This document shows positions 17,540-26,313 of a DNA stretch of 64,000 nucleotides, one piece after another. Under the pieces are notes generated by a model. The model did no database searches and was not told where the DNA came from. It was given only the letters and a program-made list of their open reading frames with translations. Source of the DNA: Dysgonomonas sp. HGC4. GTDB lineage: Bacteria > Bacteroidota > Bacteroidia > Bacteroidales > Dysgonomonadaceae. The stretch is taken from contig NZ_CVRU01000158.1 in the NCBI RefSeq assembly GCF_001261715.1, forward strand, positions 62,001-126,000, in the 5' to 3' direction. Positions within the stretch are counted from its first letter, which is position 1, and every line of letters begins with the position of its first letter. Both the position numbers and the translations under genes were made by a program.

Positions 17540-18220
17540 TTATTTTTTATTTATCTCGATCGATCCTATTATACCATCTTTTATATGTATCACACGATCG
17601 GTAGCATCAGCTACACCCTGCTCGTGAGTTACAATAATCATAGTCATGCCATCAATCTCATTGATTTCGCGAAGCAAACGCATCACATCTTCCGAAGTCT
17701 TACTATCTAATGCTCCCGTTGGCTCATCCGCAAGAATAATCTGAGGCTGAGCAATCAAAGCACGAGCTATAGCTACACGCTGTTTTTGTCCTCCCGACAA
17801 TTCGTTAGGTAAATGTGTAGCATGACTGGCCAACCCCATTTTATCGAGATATTCCATTGCCATTATATTTCTCTTTTTACGGCTCACCCCTTGATAATAT
17901 AATGGAAGAGCTACGTTTTCCAACGCGTTCTTAAATGTTATCAAGTTAAAGGATTGAAAGATAAAACCAATCTTACGATTACGTAGTTCTGCAGCCTTCG
18001 ACTCACTAAGGTCTTTTATGAGGACATTGTCTAAATAATAGTCACCGGTATCATAAGTATCCAATATTCCGAGAATATTTAACAAGGTAGACTTACCAGA
18101 TCCTGAGGCTCCCATTATAGATAGAAACTCGCCTTTATCAACACTCATATCTATACCTTTGAGCACGTGCAAAGGTGAGCCTCCATAGTACGTTTTATTG
18201 AGATTTCTTATTTGTATCAC
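17540..18220 (-). CDS. ABC transporter ATP-binding protein (MacB/LolD-like)
   Basis: Nucleotide-binding subunit for the two downstream permeases, 226 residues. Walker A is GASGSGKST, the Q loop is in FIFQSFNLI, the signature motif is [15 protein letters not shown], Walker B is [12 protein letters not shown], and the H-loop His is in IVTHEQ. The GALDSKTS sequence after Walker B marks the MacB/LolD/FtsE type. It is the first gene of the five-gene efflux operon. No exact TAnnTTTG is found in the 365-nt divergent region upstream, so the operon promoter is unclear. Confidence 0.95.
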   Translation of the reverse strand: MIQIRNLNKTYYGGSPLHVLKGIDMSVDKGEFLSIMGASGSGKSTLLNILGILDTYDTGDYYLDNVLIKDLSESKAAELRNRKIGFIFQSFNLITFKNALENVALPLYYQGVSRKKRNIMAMEYLDKMGLASHATHLPNELSGGQKQRVAIARALIAQPQIILADEPTGALDSKTSEDVMRLLREINEIDGMTMIIVTHEQGVADATDRVIHIKDGIIGSIEINKK

Positions 18221-18526
18221 TTTAAGTCTGTTTATATGTTTTTAGTAAGCCACACTTCTCTATTAGTATCATTTCGAAAGGAAATATCACAAAGTTCTAA
18301 ATTATTTTTATTAAGCAAGCTTTTTAAGATTTTTTTTATTACAATAGCTTCTAAAAACTATATTTAATAGTCAAAATAGATGTTTTTAACCTCTCACTAC
18401 ATTGCTCAACATACATAAGACTCCATATTTTATTATTGGTTACAGAAAAATGTTAGTTTTTTTCATGACATCTCTTTTTTATCATATTTAAAATTATTCT
18501 TACTTTTTTTCATCCAAAATTCGCTG
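18221..18526. other. divergent intergenic region between efflux operon and purF-like gene
   Basis: AT-rich, with no gene or stable hairpin seen. It should carry the efflux operon promoter on the minus strand, but no exact -7 element was found. The promoter of the plus-strand gene is at its right end. Confidence 0.4.
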
Positions 18527-18534
18527 TATATTTG
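18527..18534 (+). promoter_or_regulatory. -7 element (TATATTTG) for the purF-like gene
   Basis: Exact TAnnTTTG match 51 nt before the start codon. No purine riboswitch-like structure is seen in the short leader. Confidence 0.6.
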
Positions 18535-18585
18535 TAGTATCTTTTTAAAAGTATTAAAAGAACATTTCCACCTTAGAAAACTGTA

Positions 18586-20484
18586 ATGACAGAAGCATTA
18601 AAGCACGAATGCGGGATCGCAATGATCCGTCTTTTAAAACCACTTGAATACTATCAGGAAAAGTATGGTACATGGAGGCACGGTCTTAACAAACTGTACC
18701 TGCTTATGGAAAAACAACATAACCGAGGACAAGAGGGAGCCGGACTAGCTGTTGTAAAGTTAGACGCACAGCCGGGTACTGAATTTATTTTCAGAGAAAG
18801 AGCAACAGGGTCGAGTGCCATTTCCGAAATATTCGGCAATGTACACAACCACTTTGGCAAAATCTCTTCTCAAAACCTCGAAGATCCTCTTTATGCAAAG
18901 GAGAACCTCCCTTTTGCCGGAGAACTATTTCTTGGACATCTAAGATATAGCACTACGGGAAAAACTGGATTATCTTATGTACATCCTTTCCTAAGACGTA
19001 ACAATTGGGCTTCACGCAATCTGGCTCTTGCCGGAAACTTCAACATGACTAATGTTGACGAGTTATTCAACGATTTGGTAAAAGAAGGACAACATCCACG
19101 TGATTATGCTGACACCTTTGTTCTATTAGAATCATTAGGTCATCATCTTGATCGTGAGGTGCAATTTCAATACGACAAATACGGTAAAGACAAAACTGTA
19201 AAAGGCACCGATCTTAATAAGCTTATCGAAGAGAATCTAGATATACCATTTATGTTACGTACAGCGAGCGAGAAATGGGATGGAGGATTTGTTATTGGTG
19301 GACTTATAGGTTGTGGAGACTCTTTTGTATTCCGTGACCCATGGGGAATTCGTCCAGCATACTATTATATGGATGATGAGATTGTGGTTGTTGCATCGGA
19401 ACGCCCGGTTATCCAAACAACAATGAATTTAGATGTATCTGACATCAAAGAACTGGAAGCGGGACAGGCTATCGTAGTAAAGAAAGACGGTCGTGTTATG
19501 TTCCCTCAGATATTAGAAAAGAAAGAATCATTTGCACCTTGCTCCTTCGAACGCATTTACTTCTCGAGAGGGTCTGACTCTGACATTTACAGAGAAAGAA
19601 AAGAGCTTGGGAAACTGTTACTTCCACGTATCCTAAAATCTATTGATTCGGATCTTCGCAATACTGTATTTTCATTTATTCCAAACACAGCCGAAGTTGC
19701 ATTTTATGGTATGACCCAAGGCTTGGAAGAATATATGCAGGAAGTAAGATTCAAAAAGATCAGAGAAAAAGGTGAACATGCAACCAATGACGATCTTAAA
19801 CGAATATTGGCAATGAAAGTTCGCACCGAAAAGGTGGCGATTAAAGATATCAAACTAAGAACATTTATTTCCGAAGATAAAGGTCGTAACGATCTGGCAG
19901 CACACGTATACGATGTAACGTATGAGTCGATCCGTCCATACAAAGACAATCTTGTTGTTATAGATGACAGCATAGTTAGGGGAACAACTCTTCAACAAAG
20001 TATTATCAAAATGCTAGATAGACTACACCCTAAGAAAATTGTAGTATTATCTTCATCTCCTCAAATTAGATATCCCGATTGTTATGGTATAGACATGTCT
20101 AGGATGAGCGAATTTGCTGCTTTCAGAGCAACAATACAACTTCTAAAAGACAGAAATCTAGAACACATTATTGACGAAGTTTATCAAAAATCGGCAGCAC
20201 AACGCAATAAGCCGAAAGAAGAAATAGTTAACTATGTAAAGGAAATATATGCACCTTTCACCGAAGAAGAAATATCTTCAAAAATAGCAGAAATGCTAAC
20301 ACCCGAAGGTACGGAAGCAAAAGTAGAGATTGTATTCCAAAGCATTGATAATCTGCACAAAGCATGTCCAAACAACAATGGAGATTGGTACTTCTCTGGT
20401 AACTATCCTACTCCGGGAGGAAACCGCATGGTAAACACAGCCTTCCTTAACTATGTTGAAGGTTTAGAAAAAAGATCATACTAA
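18586..20484 (+). CDS. amidophosphoribosyltransferase-like protein, long form
   Basis: PurF family: an N-terminal glutaminase and C-terminal phosphoribosyltransferase, making phosphoribosylamine in purine synthesis. Cys9 (KHECGIAMI) would be the N-terminal nucleophile after removal of an 8-residue propeptide. QHNRGQEGAGLA and GHLRYSTTGKTG are the glutaminase motifs. The PRPP loop is VVIDDSIVRGTT (Asp460-Asp461). At 632 residues it is much longer than usual PurF (about 470-500), with extra sequence in the PRT domain (about 390-430) and a C-terminal extension of over 100 residues ending near NPNNNGDWYFSGNYPTPGGN-like sequence (PNNNGDWYFSGNYPTPGGN). Long versions occur in Bacteroidetes, and a classical PurF may exist elsewhere. 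It stands alone, with its own promoter and terminator. Confidence 0.85.
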   Translation: MTEALKHECGIAMIRLLKPLEYYQEKYGTWRHGLNKLYLLMEKQHNRGQEGAGLAVVKLDAQPGTEFIFRERATGSSAISEIFGNVHNHFGKISSQNLEDPLYAKENLPFAGELFLGHLRYSTTGKTGLSYVHPFLRRNNWASRNLALAGNFNMTNVDELFNDLVKEGQHPRDYADTFVLLESLGHHLDREVQFQYDKYGKDKTVKGTDLNKLIEENLDIPFMLRTASEKWDGGFVIGGLIGCGDSFVFRDPWGIRPAYYYMDDEIVVVASERPVIQTTMNLDVSDIKELEAGQAIVVKKDGRVMFPQILEKKESFAPCSFERIYFSRGSDSDIYRERKELGKLLLPRILKSIDSDLRNTVFSFIPNTAEVAFYGMTQGLEEYMQEVRFKKIREKGEHATNDDLKRILAMKVRTEKVAIKDIKLRTFISEDKGRNDLAAHVYDVTYESIRPYKDNLVVIDDSIVRGTTLQQSIIKMLDRLHPKKIVVLSSSPQIRYPDCYGIDMSRMSEFAAFRATIQLLKDRNLEHIIDEVYQKSAAQRNKPKEEIVNYVKEIYAPFTEEEISSKIAEMLTPEGTEAKVEIVFQSIDNLHKACPNNNGDWYFSGNYPTPGGNRMVNTAFLNYVEGLEKRSY

Positions 20485-20514
20485 TGTAGTAAACTTTAGA
20501 TAGTACAATTCTAT

Positions 20515-20562
20515 AAAAAAAGCGACAGATTATTCTTCAAGAATACGACTGTCGCTTTTTTT
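20515..20562 (+). terminator. terminator of the purF-like gene
   Basis: AAAAAAAGCGACAG pairs with CTGTCGCTTTTTTT (14 bp). A smaller ATTCTT/AAGAAT hairpin sits inside the loop. Confidence 0.92.
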
Positions 20563-20629
20563 CGTATTAACACATTCTAATTTTGCATAAAACTGCATCT
20601 ATTTAGTATTTAATACACAAAAAATTGTC

Positions 20630-20637
20630 TATCTTTG
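20630..20637 (+). promoter_or_regulatory. -7 element (TATCTTTG) for aroQ; decides its start
   Basis: Exact TAnnTTTG match. An in-frame ATG at 20639 lies 2 nt after it, upstream of or at the transcription start, so translation must begin later, at 20687. Confidence 0.65.
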
Positions 20638-20686
20638 TATGATTATTTCTCAGCAATCACTTTGTATAGCTAAAACACTATTATAC

Positions 20687-21115
20687 ATGAAGATATTGGT
20701 AATAAACGGACCTAATTTAAACTTATTAGGAAAACGTGAACCTTCAATATATGGCAATACTACATTTGACATGTATTTTGCCGAATTGGTTTCATTATAT
20801 ACTGATAGTTGCAAATTATTCTATTACCAATCTAATCACGAAGGCGATCTGATAGATAAAATACATGAAGTCGGATTTGAATATGATGGTATCGTAATGA
20901 ATGCGGGAGCATACACCCATACCTCAATAGCACTGCATGATGCAATAAAAGCGGTAACCACTCCGGTTATAGAGGTGCATATCTCTAACATACATGCAAG
21001 AGAAGAGTTTCGTCACAAATCGATGATAGCACCAGCCTGCAAAGGGGCAGTAGTCGGACTGGGACTCGAATCCTACAAATTAGCGATCGAATACATTATT
21101 AGAAATACAAAATAA
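20687..21115 (+). CDS. aroQ: type II 3-dehydroquinate dehydratase
   Basis: Third step of the shikimate pathway: 3-dehydroquinate to 3-dehydroshikimate, cytoplasmic dodecamer. The start MKILVINGPNLNLLGKREP is the standard N-terminus of the family and gives 142 residues, the normal length. An upstream in-frame ATG (20639) would add 16 unrelated residues and conflicts with the promoter. Active-site residues are visible: Arg and Tyr in KREPSIYG, Asn and His in MNAGAYTHTS, His in EVHISNIHAREEFRH with its Arg. It lies 24 nt before pyk and is probably co-transcribed with it. Confidence 0.95.
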   Translation: MKILVINGPNLNLLGKREPSIYGNTTFDMYFAELVSLYTDSCKLFYYQSNHEGDLIDKIHEVGFEYDGIVMNAGAYTHTSIALHDAIKAVTTPVIEVHISNIHAREEFRHKSMIAPACKGAVVGLGLESYKLAIEYIIRNTK

Positions 21116-21139
21116 TTATTATAATTAAAAACTACTTTT

Positions 21140-22603
21140 ATGTTTAAGAAAACGAAAATTGTTGCAACAATTTCAGACATGCGTTGTGATGTTGATTTCA
21201 TCCAATCGTTGTACAACGAAGGGATCAACGTAGTTAGAATGAACTCGGCTCACATGACAGAAGAAGGATTCGTTCAAGTAATCAGCAACGTGCGTGCAGT
21301 ATCAAAGACTATTGGTCTTATGATGGACACTAAAGGTCCTGAGATCCGTACAACTGCAACTGAGTCTGGTGAGAAGATTGTTGTAAAAACAGGTGATAGA
21401 CTGAAAGTTATCGGAGACATCAATGTAAAATCTACTCCAGAACAAGTAGCTGTATCATACCCAAGTATCGTAAAAGATGTTCCTGTAGGAAATCTTCTTC
21501 TTATCGACGATGGTGAAACTGCTCTTAAAGTAATCGAAAAAGGAAATGACTATCTTCTTGTAGAAGTTCAAAATAACGGAACAATTGGTAGCCGTAAAAG
21601 CGTAAACATCCCTGGTGTAAGCGTAAACTTACCTTCAATCACTGAGAAAGATAAAAAATGTATTGAAATCGCTATCAAATACGGAGCTGACTTCATTGCA
21701 CACTCTTTCGTAAGACATAAAGAAGACGTTCTTGACGTTCAAAAAATATTAGATGCTCACAACAGTGACATTAAAATCATTGCAAAAATCGAAAATCAAG
21801 AAGGTGTTGATAACATCGACGAAATTTACGAACACGCTTATGGTGTAATGGTTGCTCGTGGTGACTTAGGTATCGAAGTTCCTCAAGAAAACATCCCAGG
21901 AATCCAACGTTTGTTGATCCGTAAAGCAATCGAATATAAAAAACCGGTTATCGTTGCGACTCAAATGTTGCACACTATGATCGAAAACCCACGTCCAACA
22001 CGTGCTGAAGTTGCCGATATTGCAAATGCAGTATATTACGGAACTGACGCTGTGATGTTGAGTGGTGAGACTGCTTATGGTAAATATCCAGTTGAGGCTG
22101 TTCGCACAATGGCTCAAGTAGCTCGTGCTGCTGAAATCTCTAAATTAGAAGAGAACATTATTCCTGTTCCATTCAAAGATTCAGAATACGATAATACTTC
22201 ATTCCTTGCTAAACAAGCTGTTAAATCAGTAAACCAACTTGGTGTTAAAGCAATTATTACTGATAGTGTAACTGGACGTACTGCACGTACATTAGCTGCT
22301 TTCCGTAGCAAAAACCCAGTATTCGCAATCTGTAACAAAGAAGAAGTAGCTCGTTACCTTTCTGTTTGCTATGGTGTTGATGCTCGTTTCCAAGAGGATA
22401 CCGGTTATACAACTAACAAACACAAACAATATTTCTTGAAAGCATTAAAAAATCTTACTGAAGCTAAATCTGTTAGCAAAGAAGATACTGTTGCATATTT
22501 AAGCGGAAGCTTCACTGAAGGTGGAGGTACATCTTTCCTTGAAATCAACAATGTAGGTAAAGTGCTTGAAGCTGGTGACAAATATGATGTTCCAGTAGAA
22601 TAA
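21140..22603 (+). CDS. pyk: pyruvate kinase
   Basis: Last step of glycolysis: phosphoenolpyruvate plus ADP to pyruvate plus ATP. Signature segments are in order: VVRMNSAHMTEEG, MMDTKGPEIRT, the catalytic-lysine motif IIAKIENQEGVDNIDEI, VMVARGDLGIEVP and MLSGETAYGKYPVEAV. The C-terminal regulatory domain is shortened or variant, and the total of 487 residues is normal. Codon use appears more selected than in the neighbours (many GTT/GGT/CGT codons), consistent with high expression. Downstream of aroQ with 24 nt between, then a terminator. Confidence 0.95.
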   Translation: MFKKTKIVATISDMRCDVDFIQSLYNEGINVVRMNSAHMTEEGFVQVISNVRAVSKTIGLMMDTKGPEIRTTATESGEKIVVKTGDRLKVIGDINVKSTPEQVAVSYPSIVKDVPVGNLLLIDDGETALKVIEKGNDYLLVEVQNNGTIGSRKSVNIPGVSVNLPSITEKDKKCIEIAIKYGADFIAHSFVRHKEDVLDVQKILDAHNSDIKIIAKIENQEGVDNIDEIYEHAYGVMVARGDLGIEVPQENIPGIQRLLIRKAIEYKKPVIVATQMLHTMIENPRPTRAEVADIANAVYYGTDAVMLSGETAYGKYPVEAVRTMAQVARAAEISKLEENIIPVPFKDSEYDNTSFLAKQAVKSVNQLGVKAIITDSVTGRTARTLAAFRSKNPVFAICNKEEVARYLSVCYGVDARFQEDTGYTTNKHKQYFLKALKNLTEAKSVSKEDTVAYLSGSFTEGGGTSFLEINNVGKVLEAGDKYDVPVE

Positions 22604-22646
22604 TATTGCAACTTTGTATAGAAACAAAATAGCATAACTGCAACTG

Positions 22647-22690
22647 ATGAGATAATAGCGATATAACAATCGCCTATTATCTCATTCGTT
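22647..22690 (+). terminator. terminator of aroQ-pyk
   Basis: ATGAGATAATAGCGAT pairs with ATCGCCTATTATCTCAT with a single bulged base, around a short loop, followed by CGTTTTT. Confidence 0.85.
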
Positions 22691-22707
22691 TTTAGTATCC
22701 CAGCCAC

Positions 22708-23163
22708 ATGCAAATTAGAGAATATATTCCGGAAGATTCTTCCTACTTGACTAAAATATTATATCTGGCAGTACATAATATCCCCACCGATATATATACT
22801 CGTGAGCAGCAAAATGCATGGGCACCCATTTCAATTCTTGAGCAGAATCTCAATCTGACTAAAACTTGGGTCTGCCTTATTGATGATACAATCGCGGGAT
22901 TTATAGATTTCATCCTTTCAAAGGGACACATCAATTATTTATATACTCACCCCAATTATCAACGCAAAGGAATAGCGTCTTTATTATATGAAAAAGTAGA
23001 GACAGAAGCTATAAGACTGCAAATAGAAAAATTGACAACAGATGCTTCGAAAGTAGCACTTCCATTTTTCTTACATAAAGGATTTACTTTAGAAAGAGAA
23101 AACATTGTAGAACGAAAAGGCGTAGAAATGATTAATTTTACCGTCAGTAAGATTATCATATAA
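22708..23163 (+). CDS. GNAT-family N-acetyltransferase
   Basis: A 151-residue acetyltransferase of the GNAT fold. The core is seen in TWVCLIDDTIAGFIDFIL (beta strands 2-4), YLYTHPNYQRKGIASLLYEKVETEA (motif A with the acetyl-CoA pyrophosphate loop QRKGIA) and FFLHKGFTLERENIVERKGVEM (motif B). This resembles the YafP-like/Acetyltransf_10 group. The substrate is unknown. It ends 5 nt before the O-methyltransferase gene, so the two are probably one operon. Confidence 0.88.
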   Translation: MQIREYIPEDSSYLTKILYLAVHNIPTDIYTREQQNAWAPISILEQNLNLTKTWVCLIDDTIAGFIDFILSKGHINYLYTHPNYQRKGIASLLYEKVETEAIRLQIEKLTTDASKVALPFFLHKGFTLERENIVERKGVEMINFTVSKIII

Positions 23164-23168
23164 AAAGT

Positions 23169-23804
23169 ATGGAGCAAGACAATATAGAACAATACATCCT
23201 ATCGCATATAGATGAAGAGGGCGAATTATTGAGAAATCTCAACCGAGATGCTCACGTAAACTTGCTTCGTCCACGTATGATATCGGGACATCTGCAAGGA
23301 AGACTTTTGAAAATGTTTTGCAGAATTGTACAACCTAAATATATTCTGGAAATAGGAACATATACTGCATATGCAACCCTATGTTTGGCAGAGGGAGCTG
23401 ATGATAATGCAGAAATCCATACGATAGAAGTTAACGATGAATTGGAAGATTTCATCATGAAACACCTACATAAATCGAAACTCAAAGACAAGATACACTT
23501 ACATATTGGCGATGCAATACAAATAATCCCAACAATAGATTGTATCTTTGACCTTGTATTTATAGATGCTAACAAGCGGCATTACTGCGAATATTATGAT
23601 TTGATATTCGACAAAGTACGTTCGGGAGGTTTAATCATAGCCGATAATACCCTTTGGGATGGGAAAGTTTTAGAAAGCCCTCACCCCACCGACAAACAAA
23701 CAATAGGCATACAAGCATTTAATGACATGCTTGAAAAAGATAACAGAGTGGAGAAAGTTATATTACCAATTCGGGATGGACTGACTCTAATTTGGAAAAA
23801 ATAA
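23169..23804 (+). CDS. SAM-dependent O-methyltransferase (Methyltransf_3 family)
   Basis: Cation-dependent O-methyltransferase of the caffeoyl-CoA/catechol type, 211 residues. SAM motif I is ILEIGTYTAYATLCLAEG, the acidic residue binding the SAM ribose is in IHTIEVNDELE, and DLVFIDANKRHYCEYYD plus GGLIIADNTLWDGKV supply the metal-binding Asp/Asn residues and catalytic region. In Bacteroidetes such proteins are common, and the physiological substrate is usually unknown; some relatives modify tRNA (TrmR). The start is 5 nt after the GNAT stop. Confidence 0.9.
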   Translation: MEQDNIEQYILSHIDEEGELLRNLNRDAHVNLLRPRMISGHLQGRLLKMFCRIVQPKYILEIGTYTAYATLCLAEGADDNAEIHTIEVNDELEDFIMKHLHKSKLKDKIHLHIGDAIQIIPTIDCIFDLVFIDANKRHYCEYYDLIFDKVRSGGLIIADNTLWDGKVLESPHPTDKQTIGIQAFNDMLEKDNRVEKVILPIRDGLTLIWKK

Positions 23805-23820
23805 GGTCTCAGACCTTTTT
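23803..23820 (+). terminator. terminator overlapping the O-methyltransferase stop codon
   Basis: AAGGTC pairs with GACCTT around TCA, followed by five T. The left arm begins within the TAA stop codon. Confidence 0.75.
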
Positions 23821-23925
23821 ATCACTTTGGCGAAAAAGACAGCCAAACACAATTATAATTATAAAATGCAGTAATAGAATTGAATATTACTGAACTAGGA
23901 AACATTCAAGATATACATAAAAAAA

Positions 23926-24285
23926 ATGGAAACAACCAGACAACAAAAAATAAACAGACTGATCCAAAAAGAATTGGGTGAAATTTTCTTATTACAAACT
24001 AAAGCTATGCCCGGAATATTGGTATCGGTTAGTGGTGTAAGAATTAGTTCTGATTTAAGTGTAGCAAAAGCTTACTTAAGTATTTTCCCTTCTGAGAAAG
24101 GACCCGAATTATTAGTAAACATCAAGACTAATGTGAAAGCAATACGCTACGATTTGGGACAACGCTTAGGGAAACAACTACGCATTATTCCTTCACTGGT
24201 ATTTTACATAGATGATTCATTGGATTATCTGGAGAATATCGATAGATTATTAAAACCTGAAGATAAGAAAGAAACCGAAGAGTGA
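23926..24285 (+). CDS. rbfA: ribosome-binding factor A
   Basis: Late 30S ribosome maturation and cold-adaptation factor binding near the 16S rRNA 5' helix. A 119-residue protein with a KH-like fold: RQQKINRLIQKELGEIFLLQ, then VRISSDLSVAKAYLSIFP and LGKQLRIIPSLVFYIDDSLDY ('R..P.l.F..D.s') which is the family signature. It overlaps the next gene: the GTG start of the permease gene shares the sequence GTGA with this stop codon. This coupling of rbfA to an FtsX-type permease is a familiar Bacteroidetes arrangement. Confidence 0.94.
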   Translation: METTRQQKINRLIQKELGEIFLLQTKAMPGILVSVSGVRISSDLSVAKAYLSIFPSEKGPELLVNIKTNVKAIRYDLGQRLGKQLRIIPSLVFYIDDSLDYLENIDRLLKPEDKKETEE

Positions 24286-25511
24286 ATCTATCTTTCTACA
24301 TAGCACGCCGATATTTATTCTCCAAGAAATCGCATAATGCAATTAATGTGATTTCGATGATTTCGGTGTGCGGAATAGCTATTGCTACTTTGGCAATGGT
24401 ATGTACTCTTTCTATATTTAACGGGTTTACTCAACTCGTATCGGACTCTTTTAGTGTGATTGATCCTACTTTGCAAATTTCTCCTGCAAAAGGAAAAGTA
24501 TTTGACCCCTCCGATCCTAATATTCAAAAAATAAAGCAGCTACCCGAAATAGAAGTCATATCCGAAACTATTGAAGAACATGCCTTAGTGAGGTATGGAG
24601 AGAGACAAGACCCGGTTTTAATAAAAGGAGTGTCGGACAACTTCAAAAAGATGGCAGATATAAACCGAATTACAATAAATGGTGTTTTTGCCCTGAAAGA
24701 AGGCGATGTAGATTATTGTGTGGCGGGAGTTGGACTGGCTATGAATTTGGGATTAAGAGCAGATAATATCACCCCACTAGAGATATACTCTCCCAAGCGA
24801 GATGTAAAAATACAATTAGCTAATCCTTCAAGTGCATTCACACAAGTATATGCTTACCCTTCGGGAATCTTTTCTCTTAATCAGGCTAAGTACGATGAAC
24901 AAATGTTGATTGTATCACTTAGTCTGGCACGACAACTTTTCAGATACGACAAAGAAGTTACATCATTAGACCTAAAACTAAAGGATGATGCTTCGGTGGA
25001 TAACGTACAAAGTAAAATTCAAAATATACTTGGTGATAGCTTTATTGTAAAAAATAGGTTTGAGCAACAGGCAGACTCATTCCGAATGGTGAATATCGAA
25101 AAGTGGGTAACATTCCTTATACTTGCTTTTATCCTCATTATTGCAGTCTTTAATGTTGTGGGATCATTATCTATGCTGATAGTAGACAAGCACGATGACA
25201 TTAAAATACTACAAAATATGGGAGCAAATAACAAACTGATCTCACGAATTTTCCTAATAGAAGGATGGCTTATTTCGATGACAGGAGCTATCATCGGGCT
25301 CATCCTAGGACTTACACTTTGTCTTTTACAAGAGCATTTAGGTCTACTTAAACTAGGACAAACTCCTGGCACCTTTGTAGTTGATGCCTACCCCGTCTCA
25401 GTTTTGGCTTCCGATATATTATTTATATTCGTCACAGTTAGTCTTATAGGATTTTTAATTGTTCTATATCCCGTAAACACTTTGAAGAAGAAATTAAATA
25501 CATATTCTTAA
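24282..25511 (+). CDS. LolC/LolE-like FtsX-family permease
   Basis: Inner-membrane protein of the type that extracts lipoproteins for transfer to the outer membrane. At 409 residues it starts at a GTG overlapping the rbfA stop. The N-terminus FYIARRYLFSKKSHNAINVISMIS is the LolC/E signature. It is followed by membrane helix 1 (about 22-44), a periplasmic domain (about 45-265) and three C-terminal helices (about 270-400) with KHDDIKILQNMGANNKLI between the first two. No ATPase (LolD) is adjacent, so it must be elsewhere. Role inferred from family. Confidence 0.9.
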   Translation: MNLSFYIARRYLFSKKSHNAINVISMISVCGIAIATLAMVCTLSIFNGFTQLVSDSFSVIDPTLQISPAKGKVFDPSDPNIQKIKQLPEIEVISETIEEHALVRYGERQDPVLIKGVSDNFKKMADINRITINGVFALKEGDVDYCVAGVGLAMNLGLRADNITPLEIYSPKRDVKIQLANPSSAFTQVYAYPSGIFSLNQAKYDEQMLIVSLSLARQLFRYDKEVTSLDLKLKDDASVDNVQSKIQNILGDSFIVKNRFEQQADSFRMVNIEKWVTFLILAFILIIAVFNVVGSLSMLIVDKHDDIKILQNMGANNKLISRIFLIEGWLISMTGAIIGLILGLTLCLLQEHLGLLKLGQTPGTFVVDAYPVSVLASDILFIFVTVSLIGFLIVLYPVNTLKKKLNTYS

Positions 25512-25594
25512 CTGACAAGTAAATAGATTATCACAATGTTCAAATTGTTCACTTTTTAATGTTAAAAAAAGGTTAACTTTTTATTTTTTTACTA

Positions 25595-25602
25595 TATCTT
25601 TG
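25595..25602 (+). promoter_or_regulatory. -7 element (TATCTTTG) for the phosphate transport operon
   Basis: Exact TAnnTTTG match 49 nt before the DUF47 gene. No Pho-box-like direct repeats are evident. Confidence 0.65.
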
Positions 25603-25651
25603 CACCAAAATATTCAAACCGAGTATCTAGACTTACAGGTTAAATAAACAT

Positions 25652-26299
25652 ATGAAGAATAACTTATTCGACAGATTTGTTCCAAAAGAAAACAAATTCT
25701 TTCCACTACTCAGTCAAATGGCTGATGTTATCCTAACGGCTTCTGATTTAATCATTGGATGTGTACAAGCAAAAAACCATGAAGAAGCAGTTGAGTTATA
25801 CAAAAAAGTAAAAGATCAGGAACGTCGCGGAGATAAACTCCAAGCGAAGATTTTTGAAGAGTTAAACAACACGTTTATTACTCCATTCGACAGAGAAGAT
25901 ATCAACACACTGTCGAGCAGGCTGGATGACGTAATTGATCACATCAATAGTTGTGCTAAAAGAATCATGCTGTACAGCCCGAAAGTGATGCCCGAGAGTG
26001 CTAAATTACTAGCTCTATTGGTTCGTGAATCGGCTGAATACTTGACTAAAGCTATTGACGAGCTTGATGTTTTAAAGAAAAACCCCACAAAGGTTAGAGA
26101 GTATTGTAATAAATTACATGAAATAGAATCTAAAGCGGACGATGTGTATGAGCATTTCCTCATCGATCTTTTCGAGAATGAAAAAGATGCTATTGAAGTA
26201 ATAAAGTTGAAGGATATCCTACATGAGCTTGAAAAAGCAACTGACACTCAAGAGGCTGTTGGTAAAATAATAAAGACTATCATCGTCAAATACTCATAA
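25652..26299 (+). CDS. DUF47 (PhoU-like) protein
   Basis: Cytoplasmic all-helical protein of the DUF47/PhoU_div family, 215 residues, the accessory regulator of PiT phosphate transporters. The family pattern is visible: LFDRFVPKENKFFPLL at the start, VKDQERRGDKLQAKIFEELN with the Glu/Asp metal-binding pairs, TPFDREDINTLSSRLDDVID and IESKADDVYEHFLIDLFE. The gene is 14 nt upstream of the PiT gene, and this pairing is the strongest evidence for its role in controlling phosphate uptake. Confidence 0.93.
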   Translation: MKNNLFDRFVPKENKFFPLLSQMADVILTASDLIIGCVQAKNHEEAVELYKKVKDQERRGDKLQAKIFEELNNTFITPFDREDINTLSSRLDDVIDHINSCAKRIMLYSPKVMPESAKLLALLVRESAEYLTKAIDELDVLKKNPTKVREYCNKLHEIESKADDVYEHFLIDLFENEKDAIEVIKLKDILHELEKATDTQEAVGKIIKTIIVKYS

Positions 26300-26313
26300 A
26301 ATAAAGCAAATCA

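Noticed and set aside
20639-20686. Sixteen-codon N-terminal extension of aroQ
   Set aside because: It begins 2 nt after the -7 element, so would not be transcribed in full; the canonical start is at 20687.
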